From NCBI GenBank assembly GCA_023426545.1, contig JAFAAN010000034.1:1-64000 (forward strand): a stretch of 64,000 nt of DNA, written 5' to 3'. The DNA is from Pseudomonadota bacterium. GTDB lineage: Bacteria > Myxococcota > Myxococcia > Myxococcales > Myxococcaceae. The translations under genes were made by a program, and so were the position numbers. Numbering within the stretch: position 1 is the stretch's first letter; each line of letters opens with the position of its first letter. Under the pieces are notes generated by a model that did no database searches, was not told the origin of the DNA, and saw only the letters and a list, made by a program, of their open reading frames with translations. Shown here in pieces: positions 52,896 through 60,831 of the stretch.

Positions 52896-53229
52896 TCGAA
52901 CCTCACTCGCTGCGGATGGACGGCTCCCCCCTATGCAGGATGCCGGCGACAGGAATCGTCACTGGGTCAACGATTGGTCGTCAACGGCATATCCTCACTT
53001 TTATTGCTAATCTTTTAATCCAGATTGGCGAGAATGTTTGCTCTGTGCTGGAGGCCCACTGCGTCACATGGGGCTGGGGCGGCCGGTGCTTGGGGGGCCG
53101 ACGATGGGGGGCCGGGCCGGCAGGGAAGCAGGTCAGCCGCCCGCCCGAGGCCCCGTCCGTTGGGAGCGGATCCGCCCCGGCGAGACTAGTTGCCCGGGGC
53201 ACGTCCCTCCTCTAAGAGACTCGATAGAT
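52896..53229. other. Divergent intergenic region between SusC and leuS (334 bp)
   Basis: No gene seen. About 50 bases near 52987-53035 are clearly AT-rich in an otherwise GC-rich window and probably hold promoters for one or both flanking genes. A repeated 7-mer lies at 52966-52986. The remainder up to leuS is GC-rich with runs of G. I could not fix a convincing -35/-10 pair. Confidence 0.6.
52966..52986. promoter_or_regulatory. Direct repeat GTCAACG-N7-GTCAACG upstream of SusC
   Basis: Two identical 7-mers with a 14-bp period, about 70 bp upstream of the SusC start and next to the AT-rich tract. On the minus strand each reads CGTTGAC. A regulator site is possible. Confidence 0.35.
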
Positions 53230-55731
53230 ATGGCGATGAACGAGCGTTACGAGCCGCAGGCGATTGAAGGAAAGTGGCAGACCCGCTGGGACGAGGCGGG
53301 CATCTTCCGGGCGGGCAGCCGCCCCGGCGCACCCAAGAAGTACGTGCTCGAGATGCTGCCGTACCCCAGCGGGAAGATGCACATGGGGCATGTGCGCAAC
53401 TACCTGCTTGGGGACGTGTACGCGCGCTACTTCCGGATGCGGGGCTTCGACGTGCTGCACCCCATGGGCTGGGATGCCTTCGGCCTGCCGGCTGAGAACG
53501 CGGCCATCAAGGACGGCGTTCACCCGGCGGTGCGCACGGCGGAGAACATCGCGTCCTTCAAGAAGGAAATCAAAAGCCTGGGGTACTGCTACGACTGGGA
53601 CCGCGAGGTCAACACCAGCGCTCCGGAGTACTACCGCTGGAACCAGTGGTTCTTCATCCAGATGCTGGAGCGCGGGCTCGTCTATCGCCGCATGGGCAAG
53701 GTGAACTGGTGCACCGGCTGCCACACCGTCATCGCCAACGAGCAGGTGAAGGATGGCGTCTGCGAGCGGTGCGAGTCTCCCGTGGTGGACAAGGAGATGC
53801 CCGAGTGGGCGTTCCGCATCACCCGGTACTCGCAGGACCTGCTGGACGCGCTGGATACGCTCAAGGAGTGGCCCCACCGCATCGTCTCCGCGCAGCGGGA
53901 CTGGATTGGCCGCTCGGAAGGTGCCGAGGCCGACTTCCGCGTGCAGGGGCATGACGCCTCGCTGCGCGTGTTCACCACCCGCATCGACACCATCTACGGC
54001 TGCACCTACGTGGTGCTGGCGCCGGACCACAAGCTGGTGGCCCAGGTGACGACGCCGGAGCGCCGCGCGGAGGTAGAGGCCTTCGCCAGGCGCATGGCGG
54101 CCCAGTCCAAGCGGGAGCGGCTGGGCGAGGGCACGGAGAAGGAGGGCGTCTTCACCGGCGCCTACGCGGAGAACCCCTTCACCGGGCAGGCCATCCCCAT
54201 CTGGATCGCCAACTTCGTGCTGAGCGACTACGGCACCGGCGCGGTGATGAGCGTGCCCGCGCACGACGAGCGCGACTTCTCCTTCGCGCGCAAGTACGGC
54301 CTTCCCGTGAAGGTCGTTATCCAGCCCGCCTCCGGTGAGCGGCTGCCGGCAGGCGAGCAGCTGGAAGCGGCCTACACGGAATATGGCGTGCTGGACGACT
54401 CCGGCCCCTATACGGGCCAGACGTCCGAGCAGGCGCGCAAGGCCATGGCCGCGTCGCTGGAGAAGGACGGCAAGGGCGAGGCGAAGGTGACGTACCGCCA
54501 GAAGGACTGGGGCTTCAGCCGCCAGCGCTACTGGGGCACGCCCATCCCCATCGTCTATTGTGAGAAGTGCGACACGGCCCGTCACGGCATCCCGGTGCCG
54601 GTGGACCAACTGCCTGTGCGCCTGCCGGAGATCGACGCCCACGAGGTGCTCACCGGCAAGGGCGAGCCGCCGCTGGCGAAGGTGGCCTCGTGGGTGAACA
54701 CCACGTGCCCGAAGTGCGGCGGGCCTGCCCGGCGCGAGACGGAGACGATGGACACCTTCGTCGACTCCTGCTGGTACTTCGCGCGCTACGTGTCGCCGCA
54801 CTATGACGCCGCGCCGTTCGACCCGAAGGAGGCCCAGCGCTTCCTGCCCGTGGACATCTACGTGGGCGGACCCGAGCACGCGGTGATGCACCTGCTCTAC
54901 TTCCGCTTCTGGACGCGGGTGATGAAGGCGCTGGGGCTGAGCCCGGTGGACGAGCCCGTCACGCGGCTCATCACCCAGGGCATCGTCAACGGTCCGGATG
55001 GCCGGAAGATGTCCAAGCGCTGGGGCAACGTGGTGGCGCCCGCCTCCATCGTCCAGAAGTACGGCGCGGACACGGCGCGGGCCTACGTGCTGTTCGCCGG
55101 CCCGCCGGAGCGGGACTTCGACTGGTCCGACAAGCAGGTGGAAGGCGTGTTCCGCTTCCTCAAGCGCGTCTGGGCGCTGGCCGCGACCCACCACGAGGCG
55201 GCGGCGGGCGCCACGTATGACGGCGTCTATGAGGGCAAGGCGCTGGAGATGCGCCGCGCCGCGCACAAGACGCTCAAGCGGGTGGGGGAGGCCATCGAGC
55301 GCCTGTCCTTCAACACGGCCATCGCCAGCATCATGGAGGGGCTGAACGCGCTCTCCGACCTGGGGGCGCCGGAGACGGCCGCGGAGAAGGCCGCCATGGC
55401 GGAGGCCGTGCGGCTGCTGGCGGTGGTGCTGACGCCTTTCGCGCCACACGTCGCGGACGAGATCGCCGAGGCCTACGGCAGCAAGGACTTCACCGTCGCC
55501 CAGGAGTGGCCGGCGTTCGATCCGGCGCTGGTGGTGGACGACGTCATCCCCTACGCCGTGCAGGTGAACGGCAAGCTGCGCGCGGAGATTCACGTGGCGG
55601 CGGACGCGGCGGAGGCGGACGTGCGCGCCGCCGCCGAGGCGGATGAGAAGGTCCAGGCGGCCCTGGCGGGCAAGACGCTGCGCAAGTTCGTCTTCGTCCC
55701 CAAGCGGCTCGTGAACTTCGTCGCGACCTGA
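53230..55731 (+). CDS. leuS: Leucyl-tRNA synthetase
   Basis: An 833-residue class I synthetase charging tRNA-Leu. The HIGH motif appears as HMGH (His51, PYPSGKMHMGHVRNY), and KMSKS as KMSKR (593-597) in GPDGRKMSKRWGN. Zinc-type Cys pairs CTGC and CERC lie near 160-180. The editing domain (about 225-420) has TRIDTIYGCTYVVLAP and GTGAVMSVPAHDERD. The ATG at 53230 gives MAMNERYEPQAIEGKWQ, the normal family start; an ATG two codons later is possible. Divergent from SusC. Confidence 0.96.
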   Translation: MAMNERYEPQAIEGKWQTRWDEAGIFRAGSRPGAPKKYVLEMLPYPSGKMHMGHVRNYLLGDVYARYFRMRGFDVLHPMGWDAFGLPAENAAIKDGVHPAVRTAENIASFKKEIKSLGYCYDWDREVNTSAPEYYRWNQWFFIQMLERGLVYRRMGKVNWCTGCHTVIANEQVKDGVCERCESPVVDKEMPEWAFRITRYSQDLLDALDTLKEWPHRIVSAQRDWIGRSEGAEADFRVQGHDASLRVFTTRIDTIYGCTYVVLAPDHKLVAQVTTPERRAEVEAFARRMAAQSKRERLGEGTEKEGVFTGAYAENPFTGQAIPIWIANFVLSDYGTGAVMSVPAHDERDFSFARKYGLPVKVVIQPASGERLPAGEQLEAAYTEYGVLDDSGPYTGQTSEQARKAMAASLEKDGKGEAKVTYRQKDWGFSRQRYWGTPIPIVYCEKCDTARHGIPVPVDQLPVRLPEIDAHEVLTGKGEPPLAKVASWVNTTCPKCGGPARRETETMDTFVDSCWYFARYVSPHYDAAPFDPKEAQRFLPVDIYVGGPEHAVMHLLYFRFWTRVMKALGLSPVDEPVTRLITQGIVNGPDGRKMSKRWGNVVAPASIVQKYGADTARAYVLFAGPPERDFDWSDKQVEGVFRFLKRVWALAATHHEAAAGATYDGVYEGKALEMRRAAHKTLKRVGEAIERLSFNTAIASIMEGLNALSDLGAPETAAEKAAMAEAVRLLAVVLTPFAPHVADEIAEAYGSKDFTVAQEWPAFDPALVVDDVIPYAVQVNGKLRAEIHVAADAAEADVRAAAEADEKVQAALAGKTLRKFVFVPKRLVNFVAT

Positions 55732-55764
55732 GCGGGGACCTGGGTGCCGGCCGAGGTCCTTGTC

Positions 55765-56295
55765 ATGTGTGATGCCTGTGGGCAGCCCCAACCGGCGGGC
55801 CGCCCGCGGTGCATTGCCTGCGAGGCCCCGCTGCCGGAAGCGCCGTTGCCTGGAGGCGCTGCACCGGCGCAGCCCTTCTTCGCTGCGAATCTGGGCGGGG
55901 GGCGCATGCTCTTCGGCGAGGGGACGCGGCTGTTGTACCAGCCGCACCCCTCGGTGGGAGTCCCCCCGGTGGAGCTGGACTCGCTGCGGGAGGTCCGGCT
56001 GGAGTCGCGCTTCTTCCGCGAGGCCCTGGCCCTGACGGCCTTCGCCCTCCTGGCCCTGGTGGCCCCGTCGCTCGTGCTCAGGCTGTTCGCCTTCGGCATG
56101 GCGGCGCTGGGGGGCCTGCTGGCCGTGACGTGCCGCTCGCACGCGCTCGTGCTGGCGCCGCGGCAGGGGCCGGTGATCCGCTGGCCCCTGGGGCTGGCGC
56201 GGCGGGGCTCGCCCCGGGACTCACAGCTGCTGGCCGCCTGGACGTCGCTGGCGGAGGCGCTGCGTGTCCGCGGCGTCTCTGTCCCCCGCGCTTGA
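55765..56295 (+). CDS. Zinc-ribbon membrane protein of unknown function
   Basis: A 176-residue protein. It opens with CDACGQPQPAGRPRCIACE, two CxxC pairs forming a zinc ribbon, then a Pro/Ala linker, a beta-rich stretch (LGGGRMLFGEGTRLLYQ) and two adjacent helices (about 92-130). The ATG at 55765 (with GAGG 8 bases upstream) is preferred; a GTG at 55744 would add seven residues. No family recognised. It starts shortly after leuS and ends inside the lptE promoter. Confidence 0.7.
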   Translation: MCDACGQPQPAGRPRCIACEAPLPEAPLPGGAAPAQPFFAANLGGGRMLFGEGTRLLYQPHPSVGVPPVELDSLREVRLESRFFREALALTAFALLALVAPSLVLRLFAFGMAALGGLLAVTCRSHALVLAPRQGPVIRWPLGLARRGSPRDSQLLAAWTSLAEALRVRGVSVPRA

Positions 56296-56319
56296 CGGGG
56301 GGATCCGGCCGGGTAGGGT
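56292..56319 (+). promoter_or_regulatory. Sigma-70 promoter of lptE, probably leaderless
   Basis: TTGACG (56292-56297), 16-bp spacer, TAGGGT (56314-56319), then exactly 7 bases to the lptE ATG. Transcription would start at or next to the A of the ATG. The -35 includes the stop codon of the upstream gene. AGGG in the -10 could also serve as a weak ribosome site on longer transcripts. Confidence 0.55.
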
Positions 56320-56326
56320 GCCGCGC

Positions 56327-56842
56327 ATGTCGCGACCCTGCGCAGTCGTAACGCGGCGCCTCCGGACGGGCATGGTGCTGGGAATGTGGGTGGCCACTGG
56401 GGTGGGGTGCGGCTATCGCCTGACGCCCCGGGGAGACGGCTTGCCGGAGGGCGTGACGTCGCTGTGCGCGCCCGTCTTCACCAACGAGACATCCGAGCCC
56501 ACGCTGGAGGCCGTCTTCACGCGCTTCCTCCGGCAGGAGCTGATCCGCGTGGGACGGCTGTCCGGCAGCGCGGCCTGCAACGCACGCATGGAGGGGACGG
56601 TGCTGGCGGTGGCGAGCTCGCCCACCATCATCGCCAACTACTTCCGCGTCTTCGCCCAGGCGAGGCTCCGCGTGGTGAAGGACGGGCAGGTCCTCACGGA
56701 GACGGTGGTCTCCGGTACCGAGGACTACCTGCTGGGAAGTGGAGACGTCCTGGAGGCGGAGGCGAACCGGCAGGTCGCGCTCGAGCGCCTCGCGGAGGTC
56801 TTGATGCGGGATGGGTACGATCGGCTGGCCGGCGCCTGGTGA
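56327..56842 (+). CDS. lptE: LptE-like LPS-assembly lipoprotein
   Basis: A 171-residue outer-membrane lipoprotein. A signal with a long hydrophobic part (GMVLGMWVATGVGC) ends at lipidated Cys28, followed by GYRLTPRGDGLPEGVTSL. The pattern CGYxL, then FTNETSEPTLEAVFTRFLRQELIR, and the late helical segment NRQVALERLAEVLMRDGYDRL match LptE, the plug of the LptD barrel that inserts LPS. No lptD is in the window. Confidence 0.85.
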   Translation: MSRPCAVVTRRLRTGMVLGMWVATGVGCGYRLTPRGDGLPEGVTSLCAPVFTNETSEPTLEAVFTRFLRQELIRVGRLSGSAACNARMEGTVLAVASSPTIIANYFRVFAQARLRVVKDGQVLTETVVSGTEDYLLGSGDVLEAEANRQVALERLAEVLMRDGYDRLAGAW

Positions 56843-56884
56843 GGAGGCCAGAGCCTCCTCCCGGCAGCCTGCACGGATGAGTCA

Positions 56885-56903
56885 GGGGCCCGCGAAGGGC
56901 CCC
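56885..56903. terminator. Bidirectional terminator between lptE and rpsT
   Basis: A perfect 7-bp stem GGGGCCC/GGGCCCC with loop GCGAA lies between the convergent stops of lptE and rpsT. Confidence 0.75.
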
Positions 56904-56913
56904 GGGACTTCAA

Positions 56914-57189
56914 TCAGGCCTGGGCGCGGGTGGCCTTGGAGGCGGCCCGGGCGAGGCGGGAGATGCGGCGGGAAGCGGTGCGCTTGTGCAGCACGCCCTT
57001 GGAGGCGGCCTTGTCCAGCGCCTTGGCGGCCGACTTGATGGCGTCCGTCATCTTCGCCCCATCCTTGGTGCCGAGCGCCTCGCGGGCGGACTTCACGGCG
57101 GTCTTCACGTCACCGCGGACGGTGAGGTTGCGCGCGCGGCGCTTGAGGGACTGACGGTGACGCTTCTCTGCGGACTTGGTGTTGGCCAA
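56914..57189 (-). CDS. rpsT: 30S ribosomal protein S20
   Basis: A 91-residue basic helical protein binding 16S rRNA: ANTKSAEKRHRQSLKRRARN at the start, GVLHKRTASRRISRLAR at the end. The start codon is TTG (57189-57187), 7 bases after GGAGA. E. coli rpsT also starts with UUG, where the codon is part of autogenous control, so the same may hold here. It has its own promoter with an overlapping inverted repeat. Confidence 0.97.
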   Translation of the reverse strand: MANTKSAEKRHRQSLKRRARNLTVRGDVKTAVKSAREALGTKDGAKMTDAIKSAAKALDKAASKGVLHKRTASRRISRLARAASKATRAQA

Positions 57190-57230
57190 GAGAAATCTCC
57201 AGCGGTAATGGCAGGCTAAAAGAGGGGCCG

Positions 57231-57259
57231 TCCTTACTGCGACGCCTCGCAGGCGTCAA
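57231..57259 (-). promoter_or_regulatory. Sigma-70 promoter of rpsT with overlapping inverted repeat
   Basis: Minus strand: TTGACG (57259-57254), 17-bp spacer, TAAGGA (57236-57231); start near 57224. The spacer and the edge of the -35 carry a perfect inverted repeat GACGCCT-CGC-AGGCGTC (57241-57257), placed like an operator. Confidence 0.7.
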
Positions 57260-57328
57260 GGCGGGTGTGGGCCTCCAGCCGGGATTTCCGGACTCTGGAT
57301 GCCGCGCCGAGCGCACCTGCGAGGAGAA

Positions 57329-58519
57329 TCACTCTACCGAAGACGCATATTCCCACGCCAGCCCGGAGGGGTCCTGGAAGGTGAGGCGCCCGGCCTGGTG
57401 TTGGATCAGCCGCCCCCCCGGAATCTCCCCCAGGATGCCCCGGAGCCGCTCCACCGCGGCGGGGGCGGGGGCCTCCAAGGTCAGGATCAGCCCGGAGGCC
57501 GGGGGACTCGCCTCATGGAAGACGAGCCGCAGGCCCCCCTCCTCATAGACGGCCTGATCCGCTGCCGAGGCCCGCGGCCGGGTCCACCCCAGCCGGGAGG
57601 CCAGGGCATCCCAGAAGGCGCGCTGCGCGGGCAGGTCCGCCACCGCCAGCCGCAGGGTGGTGACGGGGGCGCGAGGCAGCCAGGAAGGGGGCGGTAGGGC
57701 CTTCTCCGTGGCCTTGGCCCCCTGCCAGTGGCGCTCCAGGTGCTCCAGGGTGGCGTCGCCCAGGGCCACGCCCTCGGCGCGCAGGGCGGATTCGATGTGC
57801 TGGAAGCGGGCGGTGAAGCGCCGGATGGCCATGCGCAGCGCGTCCTCGGCCGGGGCGCCGACGAAGCGCGCGAGGTTGGCGAGCGAGAAGAGCACGTCAC
57901 CCAGCTCGTGCTCGATGGCGTCCCGGTCGTTGGCGGCGATGGCCTCGTCGAGCTCGCCCAGCTCCTCCGCCAGCTTCGCGCGCACGCCGGCGACATCCGG
58001 CCAGTCGAAGCCGATGCGGCTGGCCTTCTCGGTGAGCCGCTCGGCCCGCATCAGCGCCGGCGCCGCCACGGGGACGCCGTCCAGCACCGAGCCCTCCCGG
58101 CCCGTCTTGCGCTTCTTCTCCGCGGCCTTCAGCTTGGCCCAGTTGTCCAGCACCTGCTCGGCGCCATGCATGGGCTGGCCGCCGCCGAAGACATGTGGGT
58201 GGCGGCTGACCAGCTTGTCGCCGATCGCCTTGGCCACGTCCGCCAGGGTGAACTCTCCCAGCTCCATCGCGAGCTGCGCGTGGAAGACAATCTGGAAAAG
58301 CAGGTCTCCGAGCTCCTCACAGAAGGTCTTCCAGGAGCCGCCGTAGGCCACCCGGTCCATCTCCTCCAGGACCTCGAAGGCCTCTTCCAGGAGGTAGGGG
58401 CGCAGCGAGCGCAGGTCCTGCTCGCGATCCCACGGACAGCCGCCTTCGGCGCGCAGCTTCCGCATGATGTCGACCAGCCGCTCCAGCTCTGCCCCGGGGT
58501 TCAGCGTCGTGTCCGCCAT
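57329..58519 (-). CDS. mazG: MazG nucleotide pyrophosphohydrolase fused to a VOC-like domain
   Basis: A 396-residue fusion. Residues about 1-265 are a standard double MazG: CPWDREQDLRSLRPYLLEE, EELGDLLFQIVFHAQ, and in the second half EELGELDEAIAANDR and HELGDVLFSLANLAR. These Glu/Asp clusters bind Mg2+ and hydrolyse NTPs to NMPs. After a linker, about 285-396 form a single glyoxalase/VOC-like module: VTTLRLAVADLPAQRAFWDA, LRLVFHEASPP, QDPSGLAWEYA. E. coli MazG stops at about 263 residues. The start at 58519 (MADTTLNPG) fits the family. Function of the extra module unknown. Confidence 0.9.
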   Translation of the reverse strand: MADTTLNPGAELERLVDIMRKLRAEGGCPWDREQDLRSLRPYLLEEAFEVLEEMDRVAYGGSWKTFCEELGDLLFQIVFHAQLAMELGEFTLADVAKAIGDKLVSRHPHVFGGGQPMHGAEQVLDNWAKLKAAEKKRKTGREGSVLDGVPVAAPALMRAERLTEKASRIGFDWPDVAGVRAKLAEELGELDEAIAANDRDAIEHELGDVLFSLANLARFVGAPAEDALRMAIRRFTARFQHIESALRAEGVALGDATLEHLERHWQGAKATEKALPPPSWLPRAPVTTLRLAVADLPAQRAFWDALASRLGWTRPRASAADQAVYEEGGLRLVFHEASPPASGLILTLEAPAPAAVERLRGILGEIPGGRLIQHQAGRLTFQDPSGLAWEYASSVE

Positions 58520-58635
58520 GCACGTTCCTGTAGCACGCACGGGTCCGGCGCTGTCCGGCAAACGCGGTAGGTGGGCTGCCGGACGGGCCTTCGTTTTCGC
58601 GGTTGGCCGCGGGTCGCCTATCATCCACCCCCTGG

Positions 58636-60825
58636 ATGATCCGCCTCCCGCTTCTCGCACTCCTCCTCAGCGGCTTCACGCTCCTGGCTCCCGCCGCAGC
58701 GTCCGCGCAGCTCGAAGCCCCGATGCGCCTCCCGGAGGTGGATCCTGGCCCCATGGAGCCGGACCTGCGGGATGAGTCCATGGATCCGCCAAGGGATGAC
58801 GCCGCCTATGAGGACCCGCCCGAGGAGGACCTGCCCGCCGAGGATGCCTCCACGGACGCGGCGCGGGATGACGTCCCGGCGCTCAGGGGCAGTGCCCGCG
58901 GTGCGAGGAGCACGGAGCCTCCCGCGGTCCAAGCCCCTCCCGCCGAGGAGCCCGCCGTCATCACGCCCCGGCCCGTGACGCTGAGCCCCGTCCTCGCGCC
59001 CCGGGTGACGGATGCGGACCTGGAAGCCGTCTGGAATCGGTGGCGGCAGGCCCGGGCGACGAACGACCGGGATGCCGCGAGGACTGCCCTCTCGGAGCTG
59101 CGGACCCTGCGCGTCGAGCTGTCCGCTACCGACCTGGAGCCCCTGAGCGCGGGCTTCCTGCGCGAGGCCGCCGTGCGCCGCCGGGCAGGGGACATGGCCG
59201 GCGCGGTGCGGCTGGCCGAGGTGGCGGTGGAGCTCTCTCCGGGGCTGCCCTACGCGCGCTTCGAGCTCGCGGAGCTGCTCGCGCTGGAGAAGCCGGGCGA
59301 TGTGCCCCGCTACCTGGGGCAGGTGCGCCAGGCGCTGACCACGCTGGCGCAGGATGCGCGGTATCGCCGGCCCGCGCTGGCGGACCTGGGGGGGCTCGTC
59401 CTGATGGCGTGGGGGGCCACCGCGGTGGCGCTGATGGCCCTGCTCTTCCTGCGCAAGGTCCGCTATGCGCTGCATGACTTCCATCACCTGCTGCCCCGCC
59501 TCGTGTCGAGGTGGCAGTCCGCGCTGCTGGGCGTGCTGCTCCTGAGCCTCCCGTGGGTGCTGGGGCTGGGCATCCTCCCGGCGCTGCTGCTGATGCTGGC
59601 GGTGGTCTCGCTGTACCTCTCCCGCACGGAGCGGGTGGTGGCCGCGGTGCTGGTGGCGGGCTTGGGCCTGCTGCCGCTGGCGGTGGGGCAGCTCGCACGG
59701 GCCACGTCCTTCGCCGGCACGCCAGCGGAGGATGTCTACCTCCTGGAGCGGGGAGGGCTCTCCGCCGAGGAGGCGCGCGCGCGGGTCCTGGCGCGGATGG
59801 AGGCGCGCACCGCGACCTTCGCCGAGGTCGTGTCGCTGGCGTACTTCGAATCGCGGCGGGGCCTCCTGGAGGAGGCCCGGACGCACTACAAGGCGGCTTC
59901 GGTGCTGAAGAGCTCGGACGCCCGGCTCCTCACGCGCTTTGGCAACACCCTGGTCGCGCTGGGGGACCCGGATGGCGCGGCGCTGCTCTACGCGCAGGCG
60001 TCGCGCTCGGCGCCGGACCTGGCGGCCCCGCACTACAACCTGGCCCAGGTCGTCCGCCGCAGGGCGAAGACGCTGCCCGATTCGGAGGTGGGCAAGGAGC
60101 TGGACAAGGCCGCCACGGCGATGGCCGCCGCGCAGGCGCTGGACAACTCCCTGATTGCCCGCGAGCCACCTCCGGAGAGCCGTCTGCTCATGAACCTGCT
60201 GCTCCTGTCCCCGCCGCTGGGGGAGTCCGACTGGCTCCCGCTCGCGGACGGCGCCGAGGCGGGGCGTCAGGTGGAGGCGCAGCTCTCCCGGTGGCTGCTC
60301 CCAGGACTGGCGCCCGGGCTGGCCGCTTCGGTGGGCGCCGCGGGGCTGGCGGTGCTGCTGGCCCTGCTCGGCTTCGCGGGGGACCGCTTGAAGGCGGCCC
60401 GGGCATGTGAGCGCTGCGGCCGTCCGGTATGCGTGCGCTGCGACCCTGAGCTGGGCGTGGGCAGCAAGCAATGCGGTCAATGCGTCAACGTCTTCTCGCG
60501 CAGGGGGCTGGTGCCGCAGCAGCTCCGGGCGAGGAAGCAGCTCCAGGTGGACCGTCATCAGGCCTGGACGGGCCGGCTGACGTACGCGCTGGGCGCGGTG
60601 CTGTCCGGTGCGGGCCACGTGGCGTCGGGCGTGCCTGTCCGCGGCGCCCTCTACACATTTGGCTTCCTCTTCGCGCTCGCCGCGGTGCTGCTCCACGAGG
60701 GGCTGGTGCGAGGGCCCTATGGAGAGGCGCCGCTGTACCTCAAGCTGGTGCCCTCGGCGCTGCTCCTGCTGGGCATCTACGTGCTGTCGCTGCGCGGTCT
60801 GCGCCGCCTGCGGCGGGGAGAGTGA
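58636..60825 (+). CDS. TPR-containing membrane protein with zinc ribbon
   Basis: A 729-residue protein. A signal-like helix (LLALLLSGFTLLAPAAASAQ) is followed by an acidic, Pro-rich stretch (about 25-115) and helical repeats (about 125-240). Membrane helices lie at about 255-275, 300-345 and 345-365; TPR repeats at about 390-500 (YFESRRGLLEEARTHYKAA, FGNTLVALGDPDGAALLYAQA); a helix at about 560-585; a zinc ribbon at about 590-615 (CERCGRPVCVRC, CGQCV); and two or three final helices. No family name. Six bases separate it from the DUF4388 gene, so the two are co-transcribed. A TATCAT box 11 bases before the ATG suggests a very short leader. Confidence 0.8.
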   Translation: MIRLPLLALLLSGFTLLAPAAASAQLEAPMRLPEVDPGPMEPDLRDESMDPPRDDAAYEDPPEEDLPAEDASTDAARDDVPALRGSARGARSTEPPAVQAPPAEEPAVITPRPVTLSPVLAPRVTDADLEAVWNRWRQARATNDRDAARTALSELRTLRVELSATDLEPLSAGFLREAAVRRRAGDMAGAVRLAEVAVELSPGLPYARFELAELLALEKPGDVPRYLGQVRQALTTLAQDARYRRPALADLGGLVLMAWGATAVALMALLFLRKVRYALHDFHHLLPRLVSRWQSALLGVLLLSLPWVLGLGILPALLLMLAVVSLYLSRTERVVAAVLVAGLGLLPLAVGQLARATSFAGTPAEDVYLLERGGLSAEEARARVLARMEARTATFAEVVSLAYFESRRGLLEEARTHYKAASVLKSSDARLLTRFGNTLVALGDPDGAALLYAQASRSAPDLAAPHYNLAQVVRRRAKTLPDSEVGKELDKAATAMAAAQALDNSLIAREPPPESRLLMNLLLLSPPLGESDWLPLADGAEAGRQVEAQLSRWLLPGLAPGLAASVGAAGLAVLLALLGFAGDRLKAARACERCGRPVCVRCDPELGVGSKQCGQCVNVFSRRGLVPQQLRARKQLQVDRHQAWTGRLTYALGAVLSGAGHVASGVPVRGALYTFGFLFALAAVLLHEGLVRGPYGEAPLYLKLVPSALLLLGIYVLSLRGLRRLRRGE

Positions 60826-60831
60826 GCGCCC

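Noticed and set aside
53212..56142. Minus-strand open frame of 976 codons opposite leuS
   Set aside because: Shadow of leuS; composition is typical of reverse-strand GC-rich reading and no motif is visible.
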